This document shows, piece by piece, positions 16,474 to 26,048 of a stretch of DNA of 60,396 bases; within the stretch, counting starts at the first letter, position 1; the number at the start of each line of letters is the position of its first letter. The stretch is from an uncultured Acidimicrobiaceae bacterium. Lineage in GTDB: Bacteria; Actinomycetota; Acidimicrobiia; Acidimicrobiales; SZUA-35. Location of the stretch: contig CAMYLA010000014.1 of assembly GCA_947259095.1 (NCBI GenBank), positions 1-60,396 of the forward strand, given 5' to 3'. A model generated the notes under the pieces. It saw nothing but the letters and a program-made list of their open reading frames with translations, did no database searches and was not told where the DNA came from. The position numbers and the translations under genes are program-made.

Positions 16474-17394
16474 TCAGGGTGTGCTGTGGGTCGGGCCCCA
16501 CTGGGAGGCCATGAGCTCGGGGATGCCGGCCCGGCCCGGTGGGGTCTCGCTGTTGAACAGATCGCCGTCGGTCCAGTGCTCCACCACCTGGCCCCATGGG
16601 TCGGCCCAGTAGTCGTAGATCTGGCTGCCAAGGAGGTGGCGACCGATGCCCCAGTGGTGGGACCGGCCCTTTTCACTGAGGTGGGTGTGCCCGGCCATCA
16701 GGTCGTCGACGTTGGCCACCTCGAAGGCGGCGTGGTTGAACCCGGCGGCCTTTGAGCCGACCAGGAACAGGGTGTGATGGTCGACGAACACCTCGCCCCG
16801 GTCACAGCGGAGGAACGCACCGAGCGAGCGGTCTTCATCGATGGCGATCTCGTCGGAGGTGAGCAGGCCGAATCGTTCCTTGTACCACGCTTCGGAGGCG
16901 GTGAAGCTCGTGACGTTGAGGACGCAGTGGCCGAGCCGCTTGACCTGCGACGGTCCGGCCTCCAGCCTGAGCGGTCGGCCCTTGCGGGGCTGGGCTTCGG
17001 CATCGTTGTGGACCAGGCGGCGATCGAGCGGGATTGCGCCGACCGGACTCCGGCCGGCCACCACCTCCACCCGGAAACCATCGGGATCGGTGGCCACGGT
17101 GACAAAACCGCCGCCGGGGCCGGCGAGGGCCTCGACATCGGAGAACTCGGGCCGGTGGGCCAAGGTCTCCAGGTCGGTGGAGGTGGCCGCCTCGAAAGCC
17201 AGCCCGACGAACCGGGCCTCGTCGCCGACGGTGGTGACATGGACGAACCCCTCGTCATCGGTGCCCCGCATGTACAGCGTGTCGTCGGTGCGCTCGTTGC
17301 GCCGGAGGCCGAAATCGAGCAGGAACGCCTCCATGAGCTCGAGGTCAGGCGCCTCGAAGCGAACATAGGCGATGTCGGTGACTCGTACTCCCAT
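16474..17394 (-). CDS. VOC-family protein, extradiol-dioxygenase-like
   Basis: 306 aa with two vicinal-oxygen-chelate modules: residues 1-125 (IAYVRFEAPDLELMEAFLLDFGL) and 145-290 (RLGHCVLNVTSFTASEAWYKERFGLL). The second module keeps candidate metal ligands H (GHCVLNV), H (FNHAAFEV) and E (WGQVVEHW), the HHE pattern of type I extradiol dioxygenases. Likely an aromatic ring-cleaving or related enzyme; substrate unknown. It heads no clear operon; the gene upstream encodes a PLP decarboxylase 34 bases away on the same strand. Confidence 0.8.
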   Translation of the reverse strand: MGVRVTDIAYVRFEAPDLELMEAFLLDFGLRRNERTDDTLYMRGTDDEGFVHVTTVGDEARFVGLAFEAATSTDLETLAHRPEFSDVEALAGPGGGFVTVATDPDGFRVEVVAGRSPVGAIPLDRRLVHNDAEAQPRKGRPLRLEAGPSQVKRLGHCVLNVTSFTASEAWYKERFGLLTSDEIAIDEDRSLGAFLRCDRGEVFVDHHTLFLVGSKAAGFNHAAFEVANVDDLMAGHTHLSEKGRSHHWGIGRHLLGSQIYDYWADPWGQVVEHWTDGDLFNSETPPGRAGIPELMASQWGPTHSTP

Positions 17395-17428
17395 GGGTGG
17401 GCTCCTCTCGCTGTGGTGGACCGCGGCC

Positions 17429-18685
17429 CTATTCGAGGGTTGCGTAGTTGGTGGAGCGGTCGTCGGTGGTGGCGCCTCGAATCTCGTCGACGCAGGACCG
17501 GAGCGCTTCGAGGTACTGGTCGATCACCCCGGCGTTGGAGTTGGAGACCGTGGAGTGGAGCGAGTCGGGCGGGGTCTGCCGATCGTGGAACCAGCCGACC
17601 CGCTCCAGGGCGTCGCCGAGGGCGAACATGTCGATCGGGTCAGGGTCGTTCGGCTCGTTGCTCATCGCCACCAGGTGGAACCGTCCGTCGCCGAGCACCC
17701 GGATGCCATCGATGGCGGCGATGCCGTCCCGCATACGGTCGGCGTTCTCCAACGTGGAGGCCGTCAACTTCAGGTAGCCGTCGATACCGAGATGCTGCAT
17801 CACCGCCCAGGCCGCGGCCATCGGCAGCCCCGATCGGGTGCCCTGGAGGTTGGGGCTGGCGTAGAAGCCGCCGAGCCAGTCGTCGAAGATGAAGGTCTGG
17901 TAGCGGCGCAGCTCCTTGGTGCGGTGCAGGATGACCGACACGCCCTTTGGGGCATAGCCGAGCTTGTGGATGTCGGCCGAGATCGAGGTCACCCCGTCGA
18001 CCCGGAAATCCCAGGGCCGGACGTCGCGCCCGAGCCGTTCGGCGAACGGGAGCACGAAGCCGCCCATGCAGCCGTCGACATGGCAGTTGGCGTCGGCGTC
18101 GGCCGCCAGGGCGGCGATGCGGGCGATGTCGTCGATCACACCTTGGGGATACTGCGGCGCCGAGCCGACGATCAGCACCGTGTTTTCGGTCACCAGATCG
18201 GCCATGGCGTCCACATCGGCGGTCCAGTCGTCGTTGACCGGGGCCTTGTGGAGCTTCAGTCCGAACAGGTGGGCGCCCTTGTGGAATGCGGCATGGCCGC
18301 TGGCGGCAACGATCATCTCGGGCTCGGTGATGCCCCGTTCGATCCGGGCCCGCTCCCTTGCCGCTTTGACTGCACAGAGGATCGACTCGGTCCCGCCGCT
18401 GGTCAGGAAGCCCGAGGCGGTGTCGGGACCGTTGAGCAGGCCGGCGGTCCAGCCGACGACTTCGGATTGGATCGAGCCCAACGACGGGAAGGCCTTGGTG
18501 TTCAGTGCGTTCTCGTGGAGATAGATCGAGGCTGCCCGCTCTGCCACCTCCCGCACCTCAGGGCCGCCGTCGTAGACCATGCCGAAGGTTCGGCCGTCCT
18601 CCCAGCGCACGTCGTTGTGCCGCTTGTCCTCCAGCTCGCCGATGACGTCGTCGACCGATCGACCGTGCTGACCAAGTGGCTCCAT
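17429..18685 (-). CDS. PLP-dependent group II decarboxylase / sphingosine-1-phosphate-lyase-like
   Basis: 418 aa from ATG 18685. Aspartate-aminotransferase fold type I: GFLTSGGTESILCAVKAAR (phosphate-binding start), HAAFHKGAHLFG, CHVDGCMGGF (Asp that holds the pyridine nitrogen), and SISADIHKLGYAPKG with the Schiff-base Lys after His. The HK motif and order of blocks fit the lyase/glutamate-decarboxylase group rather than aminotransferases. Substrate could be an amino acid or a phosphorylated sphingoid base; actinobacteria rarely make the latter. Followed by the VOC gene on the same strand. Confidence 0.85.
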   Translation of the reverse strand: MEPLGQHGRSVDDVIGELEDKRHNDVRWEDGRTFGMVYDGGPEVREVAERAASIYLHENALNTKAFPSLGSIQSEVVGWTAGLLNGPDTASGFLTSGGTESILCAVKAARERARIERGITEPEMIVAASGHAAFHKGAHLFGLKLHKAPVNDDWTADVDAMADLVTENTVLIVGSAPQYPQGVIDDIARIAALAADADANCHVDGCMGGFVLPFAERLGRDVRPWDFRVDGVTSISADIHKLGYAPKGVSVILHRTKELRRYQTFIFDDWLGGFYASPNLQGTRSGLPMAAAWAVMQHLGIDGYLKLTASTLENADRMRDGIAAIDGIRVLGDGRFHLVAMSNEPNDPDPIDMFALGDALERVGWFHDRQTPPDSLHSTVSNSNAGVIDQYLEALRSCVDEIRGATTDDRSTNYATLE

Positions 18686-18725
18686 CTGATGGACGATAGG
18701 GCAGCGAACCCGGTCGAGGCCAGCG

Positions 18726-20012
18726 TCAGAGCACGACGGCCAGGTCCGGGTCGGCCACCGCTCGTAGCGCCTCGGCCCGATCCTCATCCGACAGACCTTC
18801 GAGATCGGCGATGCCGTTTTCGGTCACCACCGCCGACACGAACCGACCATCGACGGTGGCCGGCACACCGGGCGCAAGGCGGCCGACAATCCTCGACAGC
18901 TTGCCTCGGGCCGCGGTGGCCGGCAGGGTCACGATGTAGCGGCCATCGGGAGAAGCGGCGGCGGCTTCGGCGTAGTCAGGAGCACCGCCAGGACCGGAGA
19001 TGACCCGCAGCCCGATCATCTCCCCGTTTGCCGAGCCGTCGAGCGCAACCTCCACCGCCGAGTTCACCGCTCGGAACCGGGGGAGTGCTCGCAGTGTCCG
19101 CTGGCCATGGGAGATCGAGGCCGGCACCGTGACGACCGCCGGGTTGCGATCCAGGAAGTCGAAGAGACGGCCGGTCCCGTTGGCCAGGCCGGTGGCCATC
19201 CGGCCCGGGAACAGCGGATGGGTGGTCCCGTGCAGGGCCCCACTCTCAGAGAGGTCGATCACACCGTCGCTGATCATCCCGCTGTGGATGCCGAGGTCGC
19301 GGTGACCGTGGAGTGCGGTGAGTACCGCATCGGCCAGTGCGCCGACCCCGATCTGGAGGATCGCCCCATCGGGGATCAGCGATGCGGTCAGTGAGCCGAT
19401 CAACAGCGCAGTGGGGTTCGACTCGGCCCGGGCCGACTCCACCAGCCGGTGGTCGACGTCGACCAGCAGATCGATCTCGCTCCGTTCGAGCTCCCCGGCC
19501 CCGAAGGTGTACGGCATCCGGGGATTGACCTGGGCGATGACAAGCGGGGCGGCGGCCATCGCCGCCAGCGGTGTTGCCGCGCTGACCCCGAGGCTGAAGC
19601 GCCCCTCCGGCCCGGGCGGGCTGACATGGATGACGGCCACGTCGATCGGGCAACGACCACCTGCAGCCAGGAGCTCGCCGTAGCGGCTGAACGGCACCGC
19701 CTCGGTGGTGAGGGCCCCGGCATCGCGCATGCCGTCGACGGCGGGCCCCGGTTGGAGGCTGGTCAGGTGGAACGGCTGGTTGGGGTGGTCGAACATGGCC
19801 AGCGGCGCCACCAGCCGATCGCAGACCAGATCGAGGCTCGACCAGCGATGCCGCTCGTCGGCCATGGCCCGATCGATGTCGCACGGTGCCGCCGCCCCGC
19901 CGCACACGTAGACCCGGGCGCCGTCGGCGATGGCGTCCAGGGCCTGGGACATGGTCACGGCTCGACCGGTTCGGTCGGCCCGGCGGGGCCGGTCGAAGAG
20001 GGGCTCGGACAT
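18726..20012 (-). CDS. Acetyl-CoA hydrolase/transferase family protein
   Basis: 428 aa. Two CoA-transferase halves are visible: MSQALDAIADGARVYVCGGAAAP and VIHVSPPGPEGRFSLG in the first, LQIGVGALADAVLTAL and LGIHSGMISDGVIDL in the second, ending VTENGIADLEGLSDEDRAEAL. In classical members the segment reads HTE with a catalytic Glu; here it reads HSG, so that Glu is missing at the usual place. A distinct subgroup with HSG exists as far as I recall, and its reaction is uncertain. Family assignment is firm, the activity is not. Confidence 0.8.
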   Translation of the reverse strand: MSEPLFDRPRRADRTGRAVTMSQALDAIADGARVYVCGGAAAPCDIDRAMADERHRWSSLDLVCDRLVAPLAMFDHPNQPFHLTSLQPGPAVDGMRDAGALTTEAVPFSRYGELLAAGGRCPIDVAVIHVSPPGPEGRFSLGVSAATPLAAMAAAPLVIAQVNPRMPYTFGAGELERSEIDLLVDVDHRLVESARAESNPTALLIGSLTASLIPDGAILQIGVGALADAVLTALHGHRDLGIHSGMISDGVIDLSESGALHGTTHPLFPGRMATGLANGTGRLFDFLDRNPAVVTVPASISHGQRTLRALPRFRAVNSAVEVALDGSANGEMIGLRVISGPGGAPDYAEAAAASPDGRYIVTLPATAARGKLSRIVGRLAPGVPATVDGRFVSAVVTENGIADLEGLSDEDRAEALRAVADPDLAVVL

Positions 20013-20120
20013 CGCTCCGCAGGCTACCGCCGGTGGCCCGCAGCGGCCGAATCCCCATCGGTCCGCTGGGGCGGGTGGCGACCGGCACGGGATCGCCAGG
20101 TCGACGACGGCCCGCAGCGG

Positions 20121-22940
20121 TCATGAGCTGGTTGCTGCCAGCACCCCGAAGCTCAGCAACGCCTCGGCGTGGCTCTGGTGGACGGTGAACTCGTTGAACT
20201 GGGCGACCGATCCCACGTCGTACCATTGCCACAGGTATGGCAGGTCGGTCGGATCGGGGGTGGCTCCGGCCGGTTCGAGGATGTCGTCGACCACCCAGCT
20301 CTCGTCGCCGATCGAATTGAGGGCGTGGTGACCGTAGACCGGCGTGCCGGGCCAGACAGGGAGGCCGCCGAACTTCACGTCGTTGATCTGTGGGTTGCGG
20401 ACCGGTTCGGTGCCGAGCCCGGTCAGCAGGACCCGATTCATCGGGTTGGCTCCCAGCGCCACCGATGCCGAGCGGACCGCGGCAGCCCGGTAGGCGGGCT
20501 CGCCGGTCAGCAGGTAGGCCTTGAGTAGACCCGAGGTATGGGGGGCGCCGCCGCTGCCAAGGCCCCACACCAGGGGGACGCCCGGGTTCTCCGTGGTCCA
20601 GCCGTAGCCGGTGCCCTCGGCGGCGGTGATCGTGGCGTTGGCCGAGCCGATGAACCGCTCTCGCAGCTCACCCCGGATCGCCGGGTCGGTGACAGACTCG
20701 TCGGCCTGCAGGTAGAGCCAGGCCGCATCACAGCGGCCGTGGGCATGGCAGGACATGAACGGGTCGTTGTCGTCGAGGAAGGTTGCGGTCCTGATGAAGA
20801 GCTCATGCCAGTCGGCGTCTCCGGTGGCCAGCAGCAAGCCGGCCGCGGCAACGTTGCGCTGCTCGGCAACGATCCGGTCCTCGTCGGCCTGTCGGTCCGG
20901 CTGGCCGGGCTCGGGCTGATCCGGCCCAGCTCCGGCCTGCGATGCCACCCTCCTTGTCTCGCCCTCGGCCCACTCCATGGCGGCAACGGCCGAGGCCAGC
21001 AGCTCATCGGCCCGTTCCCCGTCATAGGGGGCGAGTGCAGCCGACATTTCGGCCGCCGCTCCGGCATAGAGGTAGCTGGAGAAGCGATCGGCGCGGTAGG
21101 CGAACGTCGCCAGATCGTCGGCCCACGACGGCGTGTCCGGTGGCGGGTGCTCGCTGGCCTCGATGCCGCCCCGGATCGCCCCGTCCGGTCGTTGCATGCG
21201 GCGATAGAGGTCGACGGTCCACAGGGCCTCGTCGAGCAGATCCGGTACCGGGTCTCCGCTCTCGGGGATGTTCAACTCCCGGCCGTCGAAGGTGGCGGGG
21301 AACGTCATCACCAGCTGCGCTGCATTCCGGGCGTACCAGAGATGGTTGATGCGGCGATCCCAGTCTCCGGCGTCGAAGTGACCACCCCAGGCGGTGTCGA
21401 CCAGATCTTCGGTTCTGAGCTCGGCCAGCAACTCGAAGTCGGTGTTGCCGGTCTCGGTCTGGGCTCGGAGCAGCGAGTACTCCGATTGCAGCACCGTGGC
21501 GCCGTCGTCGGGGTGGTTTGGTCTTGGCCGGACGACAGACGTGTACGGCGGTCCCAGCTCGGTCCCGCTTCGCTGGTGGTACATCGCACGGGCCACCGTC
21601 GACGACAGGCGGTGCCAGACGTCGGCCTCGATGTCGAACTCGTACGAGCAGCCGATGTCGGTCACACAGAGCTGATAGCGGCCGGGCCTCGTCAGTTGGG
21701 AGAAGTCGAGCTCGATCACCGGTGAACCGGTGAGGTCTCCCTGCCCCATCTCGTTGTCGGCCGGACGAAGCCGGCCGCTTCCCCGGGCCGCAACGTCACC
21801 GGTCGCCACGTCGACCACCTGGAACGATGGCTGATCGGAAGCGTCGAGCGCGGAGCGGCCGATGCCGTCGAACCAACCGGAGAGGTAGGCGACCTTGAGC
21901 TCGTCGCCGGGGGCGTAGCCGACCTGGTTGACCCTGACCGCGGGGGAGAGGTTGGTCTCGGGGTCGTAGGTCAGGTCGAGGGGAGCCAGTTCGGACCCGG
22001 CGATCCGGTAGCCGGCCCCAGCCTGCAGTGGTGTTGGCAACGTCACCACGAAGTCGTGGATCACCTCCCGAACCTGATCCAGCTCGTCGTCGACCCCGCC
22101 ACCGGCCGGTCTGGCCAGGTGGCGGACGTCGGACACCTCGATCCCATCGCCATAGGCCGGGTCCTCGTCGGAGGAGACCAGCCAGTTGCCGTCCAGCACC
22201 GCCCCGCCGTCGAGTGGCCGACCGATGAGACGGTCGGGGCGGCGGATGGCGTCGGTCCGGCGGGAGACCTGCATCCCGTGGACCGAACCGTCGCGGTTGA
22301 CCACCAGGCGGCGTCGATCCCGGGAGATCCGGTCACCGTCGAGTGGGTTGTCGAGGTCGTATGGCTCGATGGCCCCCCGTTCCAGGCGACCGGCTTCGAC
22401 CCGGATCAGCAACTCGGTTGCGGAGAAGGGTCTGACGAACGACGGGGTGTGGACATTGGCGACCTCCGATGACGTGGCTGCCCGAAAGGTGGGGTCGACC
22501 ACGGCGGCGGTGACAAAGATCGGCCCGGGGGTGGCATCGCTCATCATGAACTGGCCGAAGATGGTCTGGTAGCCGGTGTCCTGCAGGTCGACCGTGATGG
22601 TGGCGGGCGCCGCCGTTGCCGTGTCGAGCGGCCGCCAACCGGCAGCCTCGAAGCCGGGGTCGGTGTCGACCCGGACCGCTTGGGCACCGGCCGGTGGATC
22701 GAGTTGCACCGAGACCGATCCGTCCGGAGACGGTTGCTCGCCGACCAGGGTGAACGGGCCGGCAGGCGCCGGGCCGGCAATCTGCAGCGCCGACGGCGTC
22801 GTCCGGCGCAGGGCATTGTCGGCCGGCCCCGCTCGCCGCCGCTCCAGGAACCGGTACCCGAAAAATCCGCCGATCAATCCCACGATGACGATCGTGACCA
22901 GGAGGGCCCCGCCGATCGCCGTACTACGCCTGGATGCCAC
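20121..22940 (-). CDS. Membrane-anchored glycoside hydrolase family 9 protein
   Basis: 939 aa. An N-terminal membrane anchor (AIGGALLVTIVIVGLIGGFFGY) leaves the rest outside. After about 300 residues of unassigned beta-rich sequence comes the CelD-type Ig-like module (RVNQVGYAPGDELKVAYLSG) and then the (alpha/alpha)6 barrel: GGHFDAGDWDRR with the catalytic Asp pair, VPDLLDEALW, LGSGGAPHTSGLLKAYL, and FNEFTVHQS near the C-terminus carrying the general-acid Glu. GH9 enzymes are mostly endoglucanases and some exo-glucosaminidases. The gene downstream of an O-antigen-ligase-like gene hints at remodelling of its own surface polysaccharide. Confidence 0.85.
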   Translation of the reverse strand: MASRRSTAIGGALLVTIVIVGLIGGFFGYRFLERRRAGPADNALRRTTPSALQIAGPAPAGPFTLVGEQPSPDGSVSVQLDPPAGAQAVRVDTDPGFEAAGWRPLDTATAAPATITVDLQDTGYQTIFGQFMMSDATPGPIFVTAAVVDPTFRAATSSEVANVHTPSFVRPFSATELLIRVEAGRLERGAIEPYDLDNPLDGDRISRDRRRLVVNRDGSVHGMQVSRRTDAIRRPDRLIGRPLDGGAVLDGNWLVSSDEDPAYGDGIEVSDVRHLARPAGGGVDDELDQVREVIHDFVVTLPTPLQAGAGYRIAGSELAPLDLTYDPETNLSPAVRVNQVGYAPGDELKVAYLSGWFDGIGRSALDASDQPSFQVVDVATGDVAARGSGRLRPADNEMGQGDLTGSPVIELDFSQLTRPGRYQLCVTDIGCSYEFDIEADVWHRLSSTVARAMYHQRSGTELGPPYTSVVRPRPNHPDDGATVLQSEYSLLRAQTETGNTDFELLAELRTEDLVDTAWGGHFDAGDWDRRINHLWYARNAAQLVMTFPATFDGRELNIPESGDPVPDLLDEALWTVDLYRRMQRPDGAIRGGIEASEHPPPDTPSWADDLATFAYRADRFSSYLYAGAAAEMSAALAPYDGERADELLASAVAAMEWAEGETRRVASQAGAGPDQPEPGQPDRQADEDRIVAEQRNVAAAGLLLATGDADWHELFIRTATFLDDNDPFMSCHAHGRCDAAWLYLQADESVTDPAIRGELRERFIGSANATITAAEGTGYGWTTENPGVPLVWGLGSGGAPHTSGLLKAYLLTGEPAYRAAAVRSASVALGANPMNRVLLTGLGTEPVRNPQINDVKFGGLPVWPGTPVYGHHALNSIGDESWVVDDILEPAGATPDPTDLPYLWQWYDVGSVAQFNEFTVHQSHAEALLSFGVLAATSS

Positions 22941-22946
22941 CGCCGG

Positions 22947-24254
22947 TCAGGCCCACTTTGAGATTGGTCCGTCTCGCCAGCTCGTTCGATACAGGGATTC
23001 AGGCCTTCTCATCAAGAGCATCTTCATCAAGCAGAAGACGGCCAGCCACCCACCGAAGAAGACGTCCTCGGAGAACGACATCAAAAGATTGGCCGACAGC
23101 GCCGAGACGACCCAGACACCCAGATCGGGTTTTGTCGACAAGGCCTGCCAGCCCATTCGCATGGTGGAGATGAACAGGACGACAAAGATGGCAAGACCGA
23201 TCAGCCCGATCTGCAGGGCCAGATCCAAGGCGCCGTTGTGGGCATGAGATGCTTCGAAGCCGACCTGTCGCCAGATCAGATCCGTCTCCGAGGAGAGGTT
23301 CTCGCGCCAGAACAGGGCCCCGAAACCATGCCCCAGCCACGGTTTGCGAGAGAGGGCGTCGAGCGAGGCCTCCCAGATCACGGTACGTCCAGAGAACGAG
23401 GTGTCCTTGCCGTAGGCGCTGGTGATGGTGGCGATCGACGACAGCGCGGCGGCGACGACACCGATGGAGCCGAGCAACGACACCAGGGCCAGCAGGGTGC
23501 TGTTCCTCGCGTCCTTCTGGCTCTGGTAGATTCGGAGCCAGACCCAGGCGATGGTGACGAAGAACGCCGCCGACACCCCGGTGGCCGAGGTGGATCCGAC
23601 CAGGAGCACGCCGATCGAACCGAGCGTGGCCCACTTCGCAAGCGCCGATCGGCTGAATGTGAGGACGGTGGGGATGGCCAACACCAGGAACGACGCCATG
23701 TTGTTCTTGTGGTTGAAGAAGCCGTGCCAGCCGGCGTAGTCGAGGCCTTCGCCGCCGACCCCGATGTGGGCTCGGGTCTCGGGGAACGCAGCCAGGCCGA
23801 CGAACGTGATCACCAGCGCCAGCCGAACGGCCCAGATCAATGCGTCCGCGGCATCCCGCAGCCCGAGCATCCCGCCGGCCAGGATAACGGCCAACATGGC
23901 CGGTATGAGCCCCTTGAGCGTGGCCGCGGAGGCCACCGGATCGATGGACCAGGCGATCGAGGCGACCGTGATGCCGAAAATGCCGAGAATGGAGAACGAC
24001 ACCGGGAACTCCATCAGCACGGTCCGCGGCGCCAGCAGCAACGCCCCGAGGGCCGGGGCGATGGTCAGGATCCCGATCGCCGGCGGGAGCAGGAGGCCGC
24101 CGAGGGCACCCATGGCCCAGAGCAGCCCTGCGACCAGCGACAGCTGGGCGGCGACCGTGCCCAGCGGCCCCATCTGATGCCCTTGGGGATCGAAGCGCTC
24201 GGGATGGCGGGTTGCCACCGGTGGCGGCATCTGCATGGTCATCGCCACAACCAT
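22947..24254 (-). CDS. O-antigen ligase / polymerase family membrane protein
   Basis: 435 aa, about ten transmembrane helices. Diagnostic features are GFFNHKNNMASFLVLAIPTV, the periplasmic-loop segment SGRTVIWEASLDALSRKPWLGHGFG and the His-containing SHAHNGALDLALQIGLIGL, as in WaaL/Wzy/ExoQ. It would join or polymerise undecaprenyl-linked glycans at the outer face of the membrane. Start ATG 24254; ATGs at 24242 and just after are also possible. It lies 6 bases upstream of the GH9 gene on the same strand, an operon of surface-glycan genes. Confidence 0.85.
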   Translation of the reverse strand: MVVAMTMQMPPPVATRHPERFDPQGHQMGPLGTVAAQLSLVAGLLWAMGALGGLLLPPAIGILTIAPALGALLLAPRTVLMEFPVSFSILGIFGITVASIAWSIDPVASAATLKGLIPAMLAVILAGGMLGLRDAADALIWAVRLALVITFVGLAAFPETRAHIGVGGEGLDYAGWHGFFNHKNNMASFLVLAIPTVLTFSRSALAKWATLGSIGVLLVGSTSATGVSAAFFVTIAWVWLRIYQSQKDARNSTLLALVSLLGSIGVVAAALSSIATITSAYGKDTSFSGRTVIWEASLDALSRKPWLGHGFGALFWRENLSSETDLIWRQVGFEASHAHNGALDLALQIGLIGLAIFVVLFISTMRMGWQALSTKPDLGVWVVSALSANLLMSFSEDVFFGGWLAVFCLMKMLLMRRPESLYRTSWRDGPISKWA

Positions 24255-24379
24255 ACCCGGGCGCCCGGGGGTCGTGGGGGCCGAGCCGGACGGTGCGCCT
24301 CGGCCGCCGACCGATGTTCTTCAGGCCGGTTCGTGCGACGCCGTCACCGCCTCGGCGTCTGCCACCGGGAGGCCGTGTG

Positions 24380-25105
24380 TCAGCCGGCCCGGTTCGAACC
24401 GATGGCCCCGAGCAGCTCGGCGAGCTCGTTCGGTTTCATGAGCGGCACCATGTGGTTGCACTCGATCCGGTGCGAGGTCCACCGTTCCGAGGCCTCGGCT
24501 CTGGCCAAGGCCTGCCAGAACGGCGAGTCCGGGGCCTCTCCCGGGTCGGCGGTCGCCTTGACGTAGCTGAGCCCGAAGTCCCAGGATTCGAGCGGCTTCG
24601 ACAGCCGGACCGCTTCGGTGAAGGTGGCGATCGGCTGCGGGGACCTGCGCTCCTCGACCCACCGGGTCTCCTCGGGGTCCCCGAGGTCTCGTGGTTTCGG
24701 CGGGATCGTCCAGGCCGGGTCCCCGCCGACCTCGGTCTGCCTCGGCGGGGCGCCGAGCCCGGTCAGGGACTGCACGCTCTGGCCGTCGGAGGGTACGAAG
24801 GCATCGAGATAGACAAGGTGGCGGACCCGGTCCCCGATGCGATCGAGAACGCCGGTCACCACCATGCCGCCATAGGAGAAGCCGAGCAGCACGATGTCGT
24901 CGAGATCCTCGTAGTGGACCGCGGCGGCGACGTCTTCGATGTGGGTCGACAATCCCACCTCCGGTCGGCTGAGGTGTTGTCGTTCACCGATACCGGTCAT
25001 GCTTGGCGTGAAAACCTGATGACCGGCCTGCCACAGGAGTGGTCTGACTCTGTGAAATCCCCAGGATCCGCCCCAGGCTCCGTGGACCAGCACATAGGTT
25101 GTCAT
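24380..25105 (-). CDS. Alpha/beta hydrolase of the plant-esterase-like (EstC/MES) group
   Basis: 241 aa. Opens with YVLVHGAWGGSWGF (oxyanion HGA), has GFSYGGMV with the nucleophile Ser, and CNHMVPLMKPNELAELL with the catalytic His at the C-terminus. This pattern fits methylesterase/salicylate-esterase-like hydrolases, widespread in actinobacteria. The product is soluble and cytoplasmic. Substrate unknown. Upstream, 59 bases away on the same strand, is a second hydrolase, so the two could be co-transcribed. Confidence 0.85.
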   Translation of the reverse strand: MTTYVLVHGAWGGSWGFHRVRPLLWQAGHQVFTPSMTGIGERQHLSRPEVGLSTHIEDVAAAVHYEDLDDIVLLGFSYGGMVVTGVLDRIGDRVRHLVYLDAFVPSDGQSVQSLTGLGAPPRQTEVGGDPAWTIPPKPRDLGDPEETRWVEERRSPQPIATFTEAVRLSKPLESWDFGLSYVKATADPGEAPDSPFWQALARAEASERWTSHRIECNHMVPLMKPNELAELLGAIGSNRAG

Positions 25106-25164
25106 CTCGGTACCTTCCCGCTCACCGCCGCCCGCGGTCGATCACCGCCGACTCGTTCATCTGC

Positions 25165-25890
25165 TCACCGGAGGTGGCGCCGGAACAACGAATGCACCCG
25201 TTCCCAGTGCAGTTCCGAGGCGTCCCGGTTGTACCGCTCGCCGCCCGGAGGGGCGTAGCCGTGGAGGGCGTCTTCGATGAAGTCGAGGGTGTAGGTGACG
25301 CCGGCGTCCTTCAACGCCTGCTCCATCACCGGGACATCCTCCGGCGGGGCCGTCGGGTCGTTGTCCGGCCAGCCGAGGTAGACCTCGGCATCGACCGCAT
25401 CGAGCCCTCGGTGGGGTGAGTCGTCGCCGTCGCGGATCAGCCACGCGCTGTGGATCGAGGCCACGGCGGCCACCCGGTCCGGCATGGCCCTGGCAGCGGA
25501 GATCACCAGACCACCGCTCATGCAGAAACCGACCGCACCCACCTTGCCGTCAGCGGCAGCGGGGTCGGCGTCGGCGTGATCGAGGAGAGCCTGGCAGTCG
25601 CCGAGGATGTTGGTCGGGTTCACCTGATCCATCAGCTCGCGGCGGGCGTGCATGTCCTCGTCGCTCACGCCGAACTCCCGGAACGGACCGCCCCGGTAGA
25701 ACAGGTACGGCAGCATCACGTAATAGCCGGCCGATGCCAGCCGCATCGACATCTCCTTCAGCGCCGGCCGGATGCTCGGTGCATCCATCAGATAGAGCAC
25801 CACCGGCGATGGGCCGCCGTGGGTCGGATGGTAGATCCACGTCGGCATCTCGCCATCGGTGGTGGTGATGGTGACTTCCTGCTCGATCAA
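25165..25890 (-). CDS. Dienelactone hydrolase family protein
   Basis: 241 aa from the TTG at 25890, which has AAAGG upstream and starts right at the conserved strand; an upstream GTG at 25974 adds a Gly/Pro-rich stretch that looks untranslated. Key motifs: MPTWIYHP, VVLYLMDAPSIRPALKEMSMRLASAGYYV, GFCMSGG with a Cys two residues before the Ser (GFCMSGG; the nucleophile is Cys in true DLHs), and ALHGYAPPG with the His. It hydrolyses dienelactone-like or ester substrates in the cytoplasm. Confidence 0.8.
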   Translation of the reverse strand: MIEQEVTITTTDGEMPTWIYHPTHGGPSPVVLYLMDAPSIRPALKEMSMRLASAGYYVMLPYLFYRGGPFREFGVSDEDMHARRELMDQVNPTNILGDCQALLDHADADPAAADGKVGAVGFCMSGGLVISAARAMPDRVAAVASIHSAWLIRDGDDSPHRGLDAVDAEVYLGWPDNDPTAPPEDVPVMEQALKDAGVTYTLDFIEDALHGYAPPGGERYNRDASELHWERVHSLFRRHLR

Positions 25891-26048
25891 CGGTTGCGCC
25901 TTTCGGGTGGCAGCGGTAGCGGGTGGCCCGGCGTGGTGGGCTCCGGCCGGGGGTCCGACCGTCGGGCCGCCCATCGCCGATGCCGGTGTGTCGACAATAG
26001 AGGAGTGCGGCTGGGTGGGCCAGCGCCGACGGTCGGCGTTGGCCGAGG

